Source: Rugalucina vietnamica
Taxonomy: Eukaryota > Mollusca > Bivalvia > Lucinida > Lucinidae
Assembly (NCBI GenBank): GCA_964017185.1
Contig: OZ024874.1
Location: 19,142,457 to 19,206,456 of the forward strand
Length of the DNA: 64,000 nt
Direction: 5' to 3'
Shown: positions 31,300 through 40,538 of the stretch, piece by piece
Numbering within the stretch: position 1 is the first letter of the stretch
Layout: every line of letters begins with the position of its first letter
The notes under the pieces: model-generated
The model's input: the letters and a program-made list of their open reading frames with translations, nothing else
What the model was told of the DNA's origin: nothing
Database searches by the model: none
Position numbers and translations under genes: made by a program

Positions 31300-32051
31300 T
31301 CACTCAACATAATGGTTCAGAATCAGATCAGTTTACTAATGAAAAAATACCGCACCAGTGTGTATGTGTGTGTGTGTGGGGGGGGGGGGGGTAACGTCCA
31401 TGTCAACAATTTTCTGTCGTTACTGCTTAAAGTATCAATGTACATGTATCATGGTTCGACAAAACATTAACATATTAAACTACCGTAATCATAACTCATT
31501 GTGTAGCGCCTAATCATCAATTTTAGTCATACCATGATGGAGCTACAAATGCACATGTATCAATAATAAATTATATGCCACTAGTATAATAAGTACAGTA
31601 TATAACTGTTGCAAGATCATATTTTGTCATAATTGATTAAAAATGTATTTATGAATGACTGTGCTTACTTTTCTAGATGCATTTCGACGTTAGTCCGTAC
31701 TTGGAGCATTCTGCTACAATCGTTAGTGCGGCTCCTTTCTCGGTAAAACATATGCATACTGTTGATAATAGGGCATTGTTATAAATCATTTTAGAAGCAG
31801 TACGAAAACTGCTATCGGCTGGTGCATATTTTTTACAAGATTATTTTAAAGCCTTCTTTTATTTTATTTCATAACAAACACTTATAATGCAGTATGCGCG
31901 ACCATACCACCATTTGCTGATGTGCTGATTTTCGTAATATCAGGTATTAAGGTTTGTAATACGTATGTATTATAAGAAGTATTCAGAATGTTGTGATTTT
32001 GGTATGGATCTTGCAATTCAAACATGTGTACTTGTGGACAGAGTTTAATCT
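30700..32051 (+). repeat. 1.35-kb module, uninterrupted copy
   Basis: Nearly identical to 42735-42871 plus 51015-52210, where the same module is split by 8.1 kb. It contains (ATTC)n(TTTC)n at 31229-31301 and (GT)n followed by 15 G at about 31360-31392. Both module copies are followed by GCTATCGCGCAGTCTGG, which is also found near the left edge. No coding capacity was recognised. Confidence 0.88.
31229..31301 (+). repeat. (ATTC)n(TTTC)n microsatellite
   Basis: About 8 ATTC units followed by about 10 TTTC units. The same array in the second module copy (51407-51465) has different unit counts, showing independent slippage after duplication. Confidence 0.95.
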
Positions 32052-32149
32052 GCTATCGCGCAGTCTGGTGCATTTGGCTTGCCATAACCTTTTACCTGTG
32101 ATATCGCAAGTTTTAAGTAAAACCTATGATAACAGTCCATTATCCACTG

Positions 32150-32480
32150 GGTTTAACGCACATATACCAGGTTAAACACACATAAACCAGGTTTAACGGA
32201 CATAAACCAGGTTTAACGGACATATACTAGGTTTCTCGATCGTTATCCTAAGTTTCATTACATAAACCAGGTTTAACGGACATAAACCAGGTTTAACGGA
32301 CATATACTAGGTTTCTCGACCGTTATCCTAAGTTTCATTACATAAACCAGGTTTAACGGACATATGCTAGGTTTCACAAGGAGAAACCTGGTATAACGGT
32401 CGAAAACATAGGTTTAGGGAAGAAAACCTAGGATAACGATCGAGAAACCTGGTATATGTCCGTTAAACCTGGTTTATGTC
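32150..32480. repeat. 20-bp minisatellite arranged as an inverted repeat
   Basis: Units of ACATAAACCAGGTTTAACGG, some replaced by a variant with ACTAGGTTTCTCGAT, run to about 32370. They then continue in opposite sense (AAACCTGGTATAACGG, AAACCTGGTTTATGTCCG) to about 32480. A larger block with CGTTATCCTAAGTTTC is duplicated near 32240 and 32320. The whole can fold into a long hairpin. Confidence 0.9.
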
Positions 32481-32562
32481 CGTCATGCAGTTTCATATTC
32501 GTATGCATTATGGTTGTCATGGCATTCTAACAGTGAGTAAAAGTTCCATAAAACGGAGGCGG

Positions 32563-32790
32563 CGGCCCCCGTGGCCGAGTGGTTAAGAGCGCTGCTATTT
32601 AATTATCGCAATTAACCATTCGATCATCTCACCGCTGTGTCTGGTGTGGGTTCGAGCCCCGCTCTAGCCACATGTGAGACAAGCCATTCTGCTTGCGGGT
32701 GTGTCAGGTGGTTTTTCTCGGGGTTCTCCCGTTTTCGCCCCACACGTGTTTTTAGAACTGACAATTTCTTCAGTTGGTAAATGTTACATG
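32563..32790 (+). mobile_element. tRNA-headed SINE
   Basis: The head has a perfect pol III A box TGGCCGAGTGG (32572-32582) and a near-perfect B box GGTTCGAGCCC (32649-32659). The A-box context GTGGCCGAGTGGTTAAGAGC resembles tRNA-Leu or tRNA-Ser. The 67-bp box spacing and lack of a proper anticodon arm rule out a working tRNA. The body (with ATGTGAGACAAGCCATTC and GGTGGTTTTTCTCGGGG) resembles molluscan SINE bodies. It depends on a partner LINE for movement. Confidence 0.8.
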
Positions 32791-32809
32791 CATTTCTAAT
32801 CGAATCCGG

Positions 32810-32972
32810 ACACGCGCGGATCCAGAAGATTTTCTCAGGGGGGTGGGGAAGGGTCCAAATTCCCAGAAGGGGTGTGACGGAAAATTTCAACATGGCAAAA
32901 ATAATAACCTGGCAATTCCAGGGAGGGGGGTGTCCAGACCCCCTGTCCCCCCCCTCTGACTCCGCCCATGCC
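32810..32972. repeat. Inverted repeat with G-rich and C-rich ends
   Basis: GCGGATCCAGAAGATTTTC followed by a GGGGGGTGGGG run at the left is mirrored by CCCCCCCTCTGACTCCGC at the right. This is a small fold-back repeat, probably a MITE. Open frames through it on both strands are by-products. Confidence 0.65.
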
Positions 32973-33169
32973 GGACCGGACTGCGCATTCTACGATAAAC
33001 ACTTTTCTTTGAGAATTCTGACCAAGTAGAACACAACACATCATATGAAATCATAGCCATTGTGGAAAGTTGTGATTACTTAATAAGCTTAGCTGAATGT
33101 AATTATCTCGAATTACTGTGATGTGATCAGACTGCGCGATAGCCTATCAAATACGCCTCGGCGAGGCGG

Positions 33170-33303
33170 ATCTAACGAGTACCCACAATGTATGTTTTGG
33201 ATCAAAAATAAGAAAAATATAAATACCCCTACAAACCCCAGTTTCGCTATATAAAAGTGGGGTTTAAGGGGGTATACATTTCAAAGACTTGTTTTCCTGA
33301 TGT
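33170..33303 (+). repeat. TATA-bearing dispersed repeat, second copy
   Basis: Same blocks in the same order as 29262-29400: ACGAGTACCCACAATGTATG, AAAAATAAGAAAAATATAAA, and CTATATAAAAGTGGGGTT at about 33249-33266. Confidence 0.8.
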
Positions 33304-33339
33304 GTTTCGGCTGCTTATATTAAATACATAGTACAAAGG

Positions 33340-33340
<1 letters not shown>

Positions 33341-33393
<53 letters not shown>
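33341..33393 (+). repeat. (ATA)n microsatellite
   Basis: About 17 units of a TAA/ATA trinucleotide repeat. Confidence 0.97.
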
Positions 33394-33395
<2 letters not shown>

Positions 33396-33711
33396 CATAT
33401 CGTGTATTTTAGGACAATTTTGGTTTGATTGCTTGAAATATCCGTATGAGGTCGGAATACGCATGAATGCTACGTGAATTTTCGTGCATGTGCATTTCTC
33501 CAAATCGTGTGAAATATTAGAACAAAATCGTGACTGATTGTATGGCAAGAAATTGATCAAAATCGCTGATTTCCTTCATTTTTCAAAATGACCCCTTTGT
33601 CAGTTTTTACGCAACTGCACGCAACATGCATGCAGGAAAGCCTAAAATAATAACTTCATAATTCTACATGTAAGGATATCGATTCATATGGTGTACCAGC
33701 CGGGTCAAAAG

Positions 33712-33806
33712 TGTTTATTTATCGTCGGACGAAAACTAATATTCGTCGGACGAAAAATAATTTTCATGGGACGAATATTATTATTATAAAATAAATATCG
33801 TCGGAC
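33712..33806. repeat. Four TCGTCGGACGAA-type motifs
   Basis: Near-palindromic TCGTCGGACGA occurs at about 33721, 33744 and 33798, with a variant CATGGGACGAA at 33767. They are separated by AT-rich sequence. Function unknown. Confidence 0.7.
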
Positions 33807-33811
33807 GCATA

Positions 33812-34941
33812 TTTATACCCCCGGCATTTATGCCGACGGGTATATAGCTTTCGCTTTTCCGTTCGTCCGTTCGTATGTTAGTTAGTTAGTTAGTTAGTTA
33901 GTTCGTTTCTTCGTTCGTAATTCCGGAACGTTCGTGGAATTTACGTCAAAGTTTTGGTTAAAGTTTCTCTAGAGGTGTATATCTCATGAACCAATGGTCA
34001 GAAACCATTCATATTTGGACCATAGGTACCCTATAGGGTTTGCTTTGTTTCCATGAGTTCGGACCCCAGGGCCCATCCCCAGGGGTAGGGCTGGAGGTCA
34101 AAATCTAGGTCACCTTTAAAATATGCTGTTTACAATTTTAATGTTTCTTCTATAAGTTCATATCTAAACAAACAATCATAGGGATGTATTCTTATTTAGT
34201 TCATAGATACCCTATAGGGTTTGCTTTCATACTCCATGCTCGGTACCATCTCCAGGGGGTGGGGCTAGAGGTCAAAATCTAGGACTTATTTATAATATGA
34301 TAAATATCATAATAAATATTTTCTGTAAGTCTGTTTTCTTGACATCCACAAAGTTTTATCAGAAAGCATTCATACTTAGACCATAGGTACCATGTAAGGT
34401 TCAGACACTAGGGTCCATGTGCGGGGGTGGGGCTAGAGGTCAAAATCTAGAACTTCTTTAAAAAATGTATTTCTTTACTTTTCTTTACCACCATGTTCAG
34501 AAATGATTTGTACTTGCACCAAAGGTACACTATAAGATTTGCCTTGTTCCTAATGACATTAGACTCTAGGGTCCGTGCCCTGATGGTGGGGCTAGAGGTC
34601 AAAATATAGGAAATCTTTTTTTTTTTATTTTATTTTTTTTTTTTTTAATATTATTGAAGAATGACATTCTACTTTACATCTAGGACCGAGGACCTGACCC
34701 TCAATGTCCGCGATCAAGTCCTAGATTGAGTATACAAGTCAGCTCTGTATACTGCTCTAAAATAGATCTGTCATTCTACTACACCGCCCCCCCCCCTCCC
34801 CATGGTTTTAGACAGTGTTTTTTGCAAATACAAATTTATAAGATTTATTTGTTGAGGGCGCTCTCTTTCATCAGGAATTGAGGTTTAATGTGTCAATGTC
34901 AGTGGGGGCGTTGGAGGGAGCTACCAGCCGGGGGTATACGT
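33812..34941 (+). mobile_element. Repeat element bounded by ATACCCCCGGC / GCCGGGGGTAT, with ~170-bp tandem units
   Basis: TATACCCCCGGCA at the left and AGCCGGGGGTATAC at the right are inverted. The interior has a (GTTA)n run (33875-33905) and four tandem units of about 160-180 bp, each ending in GGGGCTAGAGGTCAAAATCT or close to it (near 34090, 34265, 34425, 34590). A T-rich run lies at 34615-34647. No coding capacity; probably a non-autonomous transposon. Confidence 0.65.
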
Positions 34942-34974
34942 GTAATCTATTTTGACCAAACATGATAAATAGAG

Positions 34975-35070
34975 GATCTTACACGAGTGGTCATTTCATA
35001 TGAAATTTATTAAACGAGCCTTCGGCGAGTTTAATAAATTTCATCTGAAATGACCACGAGTGTAAGATTC
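34975..35070. repeat. 96-bp hairpin, copy 1
   Basis: Arms of about 45 bp (starting GATCTTACACGAGTGGTC and ending in its near complement) pair around a GAGCCTTCGGCGAG loop. The loop contains a stable CTTCGG tetraloop-like core. Confidence 0.85.
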
Positions 35071-35212
35071 GTTTTATCATATGACTTTTAAAATAGGATT
35101 TTTCGCCTTCGAAGTGGACATATTTTCAATGAGAATTTACATTGTTGTTTATACGGACGTCGTCAATGACTTTATAAGAATCTTACATGAGTGTCAGGTA
35201 TGGATATAGAGG

Positions 35213-35307
35213 ATCTTACACGTGTGGTCATTTCATATGAAATTTATTAAATGAGCCTTCGGCGAGTTTAATAAATTTCATATGAAATGACCATGAGTGT
35301 AAGATTC
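35213..35307. repeat. 95-bp hairpin, copy 2
   Basis: A second copy of the preceding hairpin. Together with about 140 bp of shared downstream sequence it forms a tandem duplication of roughly 240 bp (34975-35212 and 35213-35410). Confidence 0.85.
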
Positions 35308-35409
35308 GTTTTATCATATGACTTTTAAAATAGTATTTTATCGCCTCCAAAGTGGACATATTTTCAATGAAAATTTACATTGTTGTTACGGACGTCGTCA
35401 ATGACGTTA

Positions 35410-35650
35410 CGTATTCCCGCGAAAGTGTTATTACACGTGTGGTCATACGATTTTTATGACATGACGTTATCCACTGGAAAACAGCGACGTCATATGATAA
35501 AAGAATTTCTCACATGGGGTAAAATGTAGGATTTCTCTATCTGGTGTGCAAGAATGCGTATTCCCGCAAAAGTGTTAATACACGTGTGGTCATACGATTT
35601 TTATGAGATGACGTTATCCACTGAAAAAAGCGACGTCATATGATAAAGCA
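35410..35650. repeat. Direct duplication containing GACGTTATCCACTG
   Basis: About 95 bp from CGTATTCCCGCGAAAGTG to GCGACGTCATATGATAAA at 35408-35502 is repeated at 35556-35648 with a few changes. The TTATCATATGA block is also shared with the hairpin flanks. Confidence 0.8.
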
Positions 35651-35714
35651 TCTTATTATATACCCAAGAAATTGTCCCGTTCACTTTGCATTGCTGAAAA
35701 AATTGAATGTTTAT

Positions 35715-35840
35715 AGGTTATTGAATGAATATCGTAAAATATTCGGAACGAGTTCATATGGCGAGGACGCACGAGCTTGCGAGTGCGTCTCCGCCATATG
35801 AACGAGTTCCGAATATTTTACGATATTCATTCAATAACCT
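35715..35840. repeat. 126-bp near-perfect palindrome
   Basis: AGGTTATTGAATGAATATCG at the left is answered by its exact complement at 35821-35840. The arms of about 50 bp enclose a GACGCAC...GTGCGTC inner stem. This may be a fold-back MITE. Copies of the left flank (35668-35712) occur inverted at about 40472-40518. Confidence 0.88.
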
Positions 35841-37367
35841 TTTTAGCTCACCTGAGCCGTCAGGCTCACAAGGTGAGCTTATAGGATGGCCATGATCCGG
35901 CGTCCGTCCGTCGTCCGTCCGTCCGTCGTCCACCATTTTCAAAGATCTTCTTCTCTGAAACCGCTTGGCCAATCAAAGCCAAATTTTACATGAAGCATCT
36001 ATGGGAAGGGGGAACCAACGTATATATAAATAATCCAGGTCACATGACCAAGATGGCCGCCATGCCCATATATGGTAAAAACCCTTCAAAAATCTTCTTC
36101 ACCGGAACCACTGGACCGATTTCAACCAAACTTGGCATGAAGCATCGATGACTCAAGTACTACAATGTGTATATAAATCATGACCCTGTGGTGACCTTGA
36201 CCTATTTTACGGCAAGGTCAACATAGGTCGCCTTTGAATTTGAATGGGAAAAATTGTTAAATTGTCATTTAAAGGAAAAATCTTGCAGAAAATGAGCAGT
36301 AGGACTGAATATTAATGATTCTGAAAAAAAATTGGGCACCAGGGGCTCATCCGCCCCCACCCCGGGGCAATATACATGTATATTATCATAATATTCAAAC
36401 ATCTTCTTCTCTGAAACCGCTTGGCCAATCAAAGCCAAATTTTACATGAAGCATCTATGGGAAGGGGGAACCAATGTATATATAAATAATCCAGGTCACA
36501 TGACCAAGATGGCCGCCATGCCCATATATGGTAAAAACCCTTCAAAAATCTTCTTCTCCAGAACCGGTGGAACGATTTCAACAAAACTTGGCATGAAGCA
36601 TCGATGGCTCAAGCACTACAATGTATATATAATTCATGACCTTTTCATGACCTTGACCTATTTTACGGCAAGGTCAACATAGGTCGCCAATGCATTTGAA
36701 TGGGGAAAACTTTTAAAATGTAATTTAAAGTGAAAGTCTTGCAGGAAATGGGAAGTAGGACTGAAAATTAATGATTCTGAAAAAAATTGGACCCCAGGGG
36801 CTCATGTGCCCCCACCCCGGGGCAATATACATGTATATTTCCATAATATATATTCAAACCTCTTCTCCTCTGAAATCGCTTGGCCAATCAAAGCCAAATT
36901 TTATGTGAAGCATCTATAGAATTGAGGAATCAATGTGTATATAAATAATCCAGGTCACATGACAAAGATGGCCGTCATGCCCATATATGGTAAAAACCCA
37001 TCAAAAATCTTCTTCTCTGAAACCAATAAACTGATTTCAAGGAAACTTGGCGTGAAGCATCGATGGCTAAAGTACTCCAATGTATATATAAATCATGACC
37101 CTGTGATGACCTTGACCAAGTTTATGGCAAGGTCAACATGGGTTGCCTATGCATTTGAATTGGGAAAACTGTTAAAATGTCATTTGAAGGGAAAAGCCAG
37201 CAGGAAATTGGCAAATGGACAGAATATTGAAGATTCTGAAAAAGAAAATGGCCCAAGGGCTTCATCTGCCCCTGCACTGGAGTTAAATACCATAATATTC
37301 AAACATGTTTATTGGTATATGCAGCAGATCTCAGGTGAGCGTTTACAGGACCAATGGTCCTCTGGTT
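35841..37367 (+). mobile_element. CTCACCTGAGC-family element with three ~458-bp tandem units
   Basis: The left end has nested hairpins (AGCTCACCTGAGC ... AAGGTGAGCT, 35845-35879) and a CGTCCGTCC run. Three units follow, starting near 35946, 36406 and 36863, each with CCGCTTGGCCAATCAAAGCC, AAGATGGCCG and GACCTTGACC. The right end is ACAGGACCAATGGTCCTCTGG, a hairpin. The last bases of the window (63977-64000) show the same right end on the other strand. Non-coding; open frames across units exist only because units repeat. Confidence 0.82.
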
Positions 37368-37597
37368 ATTATATACCCTTTATTAAGCAATGGATGGATT
37401 TCAAATGCTTATTCCTGACATCCCCAGGCCTGTTCGACCTTTAATTTGGCCACAATTTTTGTAAAAAGAATCGTTTCTAACGACAGATCACCATAATTAC
37501 TACACATGCAAAGCTCCGCCTTTCGCGTGAAAATGTTAACCAGCGTTAACGCGAGAAACGTGACGTTGCATCGAAATTGATGACGTCGACGTGAACT

Positions 37598-39907
37598 TTG
37601 GACAATGCTGCGGTCAATTTAAGTTGGAGAACTAAATCTGCAGAAAACAGAACAAATCTAATACGTTGTAGTAAAGCATATAAAAAAGAAATTAATAAAC
37701 AATACAATGCTTACAGAAAGGATTTTATTTCGAAGTTGAGAAGTATGAAGACGAAAGATCCTAAGTCATACTGGTCTCTAATAAATAAATCCACGGAAAA
37801 ACAAAAATCTGTTGTGAATAAAGTGGCTTTGGAAACTTTTTATGACCATTTCAAAAACCTTAGCAATGAAAATAATGAACCTGATGCATTCAGATTTGAT
37901 ATTGAAAATGTAGACATTAATGATAATAATGAGCTAAATAGACCTTTTTCTGAAGCTGATATACTACAGGCTATAAAATCCTTGAAAAATAACAAGAGCT
38001 GTGGTACTGACTTAATTTTGAATGAATTCCTGAAATGTGCCTCTGGAAAAATGTTGAATGTATTTTGTAAGCTTTTTAATATTGTTTTTGAGTCAGGAAT
38101 TGTACCAAATAGTTGGACTGAAGGCATAATTTGTCCTATTTATAAAAATAAAGGTGATGTGAATGATCCAGACAATTATAGAGGAATTACTATTTTAAGC
38201 TGTTTTGGTAAATTGTTTACTTCTGTTTTAAATAACAGACTTAATTGTTTTTTGGAGAGTATGAATGTATTATGTGAAGAACAGGCTGGTTTTAGAAAAG
38301 GTTATAGTACTATGGATCATATCTTTAATCTTAAATGTCTAGTTGATTTGTATCTGCACCGAAATAAGCATTTATTTTGTGCATTTATTGATTATAGGAA
38401 AGCTTTTGACTCAGTAAATCGTTTGGCATTGTGGCAAAAACTTTTACAGCAAAATGTAAATGGAAAAATGTTAAAGATTATTTATAGTATGTACGATAGT
38501 GCAAAATCATGTGTTCGGCAAAACCAACATTTGTCAAATTATTTTTTTAGCAATGTTGGAGTCCGTCAGGGTGAGAACTTATCTCCAATACTCTTTTCAC
38601 TGTTTTTGAATGACTTAGTAGAGTTTATTTCACATGGATTTGATGGTTTGACAAATATAACTGAAGCTATACATTTGTTTTGTGACACCGATGATGTAGA
38701 GGTCTATTTTAAACTGTATCTCTTGTTATATGCCGATGATACAGTCATTTTGGCTGAGTCTCAGGAACAGCTGCAGGCTGCACTAAATTCTATGTATTTG
38801 TATTGTCAAACATGGAAACTTCAAGTAAATCCTGCAAAAACTAAAGTGGTTATATTTTCTAAAAGAAAAATAAAGGAAAAGCCTGTTTTTACGTATAATG
38901 GTGAAACTTTAGCTGTTGTAGATGATTTTGTGTATTTGGGTGTTACCTTCACACGCAATGCATCTTTTGTTAAGCATAAAAAACATCTTTTAGAACAAGG
39001 TAGAAAAGCTATGTTTAGTGTGTTGAGAAAAACTAGAAAGCTAGATTTACCAGTTGATATGCAACTACAAATGTTTGACTGTATGGTAGTACCAATTTTA
39101 CTATATGGGGCTGAAATTTATGGCTATGAGAAGTCTGACATAATTGAATCATTATTTTTACAATTTTATAAGATAATTATGTGTTTTAAAAAATGTACAC
39201 CAAATGCCATTCTTTATGGTGAATTAGAACGTTATCCTGCTGATATTTTAATTAAGTCACGTATGGTTGGTTTTTGGAAAAGATTGGTTTGTGGTAAACA
39301 AGATAAAATTTCTTGTATATTGTATAATCTTATGTATAAGCTGCATACTGGAAATTTCTATTTTTCTAAGTGGCTAAATTGTGTTGAAAGTACGCTGAAT
39401 AACTGTGGTTTCTCTGAATATTGGATTCACCAAAATGTTCCCGTTAATTACTGCCTGGCGAAAATGGTCAAAAGTCGATTGATAGATCAATTTAAGCAAA
39501 ATTGGTATAACTCTGTTTTTGATCTTTCCAAATGTCTTAATTACAGAATTTTTAAGAGAAACCATTGTTTTGAAAATTATTTATCCATGCTTCCAACAGA
39601 TTTAAGAATATCCTTAAGTAAATTTAGATGTATGAATCATAATTTGCCAATTGAAAAAGGTAGATACATTGGAATTGCAAGAGACGACAGAATTTGTAAT
39701 TTATGCAATAGTGCAAATTTGGGGGATGAATACCATTATATATTTGAATGTCATTTTCTAAAATCTCAAAGGAAAAAATTTATTCCTATTGAATACTATA
39801 AAAAGCATAACATACAAAAATATCATGATCTTTTTAACTCTACTGACTACAATACTATTCTTCGCTTAGCTAAATTCTGCAAAATTATTTTGAAACTTTT
39901 CAAATAA
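37598..39907 (+). CDS. LINE ORF2 fragment: reverse transcriptase and zinc knuckle
   Basis: An open frame of 769 codons without internal stops. It begins at a TTG by truncation, not at a native start; the first ATG is codon 50. The RT motifs are complete: NKSCGTDLILNEFLKC, NYRGITILSC, EEQAGFRKGYSTMDHIF, AFIDYRKAFDSVNR, GVRQGENLSPILFSLFLND and the catalytic YADD at 378-381. A CX2CX9HX4C knuckle is at about 700-718, near the end. The missing part would hold the APE endonuclease seen in copy 1. The intact frame argues for recent insertion. Confidence 0.95.
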   Translation: MDNAAVNLSWRTKSAENRTNLIRCSKAYKKEINKQYNAYRKDFISKLRSMKTKDPKSYWSLINKSTEKQKSVVNKVALETFYDHFKNLSNENNEPDAFRFDIENVDINDNNELNRPFSEADILQAIKSLKNNKSCGTDLILNEFLKCASGKMLNVFCKLFNIVFESGIVPNSWTEGIICPIYKNKGDVNDPDNYRGITILSCFGKLFTSVLNNRLNCFLESMNVLCEEQAGFRKGYSTMDHIFNLKCLVDLYLHRNKHLFCAFIDYRKAFDSVNRLALWQKLLQQNVNGKMLKIIYSMYDSAKSCVRQNQHLSNYFFSNVGVRQGENLSPILFSLFLNDLVEFISHGFDGLTNITEAIHLFCDTDDVEVYFKLYLLLYADDTVILAESQEQLQAALNSMYLYCQTWKLQVNPAKTKVVIFSKRKIKEKPVFTYNGETLAVVDDFVYLGVTFTRNASFVKHKKHLLEQGRKAMFSVLRKTRKLDLPVDMQLQMFDCMVVPILLYGAEIYGYEKSDIIESLFLQFYKIIMCFKKCTPNAILYGELERYPADILIKSRMVGFWKRLVCGKQDKISCILYNLMYKLHTGNFYFSKWLNCVESTLNNCGFSEYWIHQNVPVNYCLAKMVKSRLIDQFKQNWYNSVFDLSKCLNYRIFKRNHCFENYLSMLPTDLRISLSKFRCMNHNLPIEKGRYIGIARDDRICNLCNSANLGDEYHYIFECHFLKSQRKKFIPIEYYKKHNIQKYHDLFNSTDYNTILRLAKFCKIILKLFK

Positions 39908-40150
39908 TCTTGTACTCATTGTACCTTCCCTTTTTCATTATCTCAATTTTCATTATTTCAATTTAACATCAATTACAATCGTTTAAGCATTTAGAAAAGA
40001 ACAAGCAATGTAGTTTATATGTATTTTATAGACTCATGCTACTTTGATGTCCATCAATTGCCATGCATGTATTTGTGTTACTATGTTTGTATATTTCACA
40101 TACCCTCGGTTAGGGGGTCTTGAATAAAATTTTGACTTGACTTGACTTGA
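37600..40150 (+). mobile_element. LINE copy 2, 5'-truncated (CR1/L2-like)
   Basis: A plus-strand LINE missing its endonuclease domain, with an intact RT-to-zinc-knuckle frame. Its 3' UTR ends in GAATAAAATTT and (TTGAC)n at 40132-40150. It is related to LINE copy 1 (822-4415) and closer to LINE copy 3 (54068-55618). Confidence 0.9.
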
Positions 40151-40538
40151 AAATTTCATGAAACTGTTGGAAAACTGGAGTGCCAAAGCTGTATTTTTGT
40201 TCAAAATTACAGGTATTTGTTTTTTACATGAAGTTTTGTGTACTTTATTGTGCGACGCATTCTGTAAGTTTTCAAGTTTCGTCATTTGTTCAGTTAAAGT
40301 GTAAAGCAAAATGGCTGCCAGATATTTTTTCAATGGCGACCATCATGCGAAAGTAGTCCCACCGGGAACGCCCTTCCTTGGACCCGTGCAATATGACAGA
40401 ACGTTCCTTGGACCCGTGCAATATGACAGAAGTTTCCATGGAAAACATTCTAAACTATTGAATATGGAAAGACATTCAATTTTTTCAGCAATGCAAAGTG
40501 AACGGGACAATTTCAATAGTTGTGCCCCCTTGTCCTTT
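40151..40538. other. Flank with a 30-bp direct duplication
   Basis: A block with CTTGGACCCGTGCAATATGA occurs twice in tandem at about 40377-40432. Sequence at 40472-40518 is the inverse of 35668-35712, so the left flank of the palindrome at 35.7 kb and this flank derive from one repeat. No gene. Confidence 0.6.

Larger units (their letters stand above)
32052..33143. mobile_element. Segment bounded by inverted GCTATCGCGCAGTCTG
   Basis: GCTATCGCGCAGTCTGG at 32052-32068 is matched in inverse at 33128-33143 (16 of 16). This suggests a DNA transposon of about 1.1 kb that later received a SINE and a C/G-rich repeat. No target duplication is visible at the edges. The same 17-mer also bounds the neighbouring module copies, so the boundary interpretation is tentative. 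Confidence 0.5.

Noticed and set aside
31204..31470. Short frames over the (ATTC)n(TTTC)n arrays in both module copies
   Set aside because: Driven by microsatellite translation (Ser-Phe-Ile-His repeats); array lengths differ between copies.
32563..32660. A tRNA gene
   Set aside because: A and B boxes are good, but the spacing and the lack of an anticodon stem and acceptor pairing indicate a SINE head.
35841..37367. Helitron ending (hairpin plus CTRR)
   Set aside because: The terminal hairpin is followed at once by CTGG, but the usual 10-12 bp spacing and a 5' TC start are not evident. The family assignment is left open.
36446..37444. Similar plus-strand frames in the ~458-bp tandem units
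   Set aside because: They arise from unit repetition; frames differ in length and end within non-coding repeat sequence.
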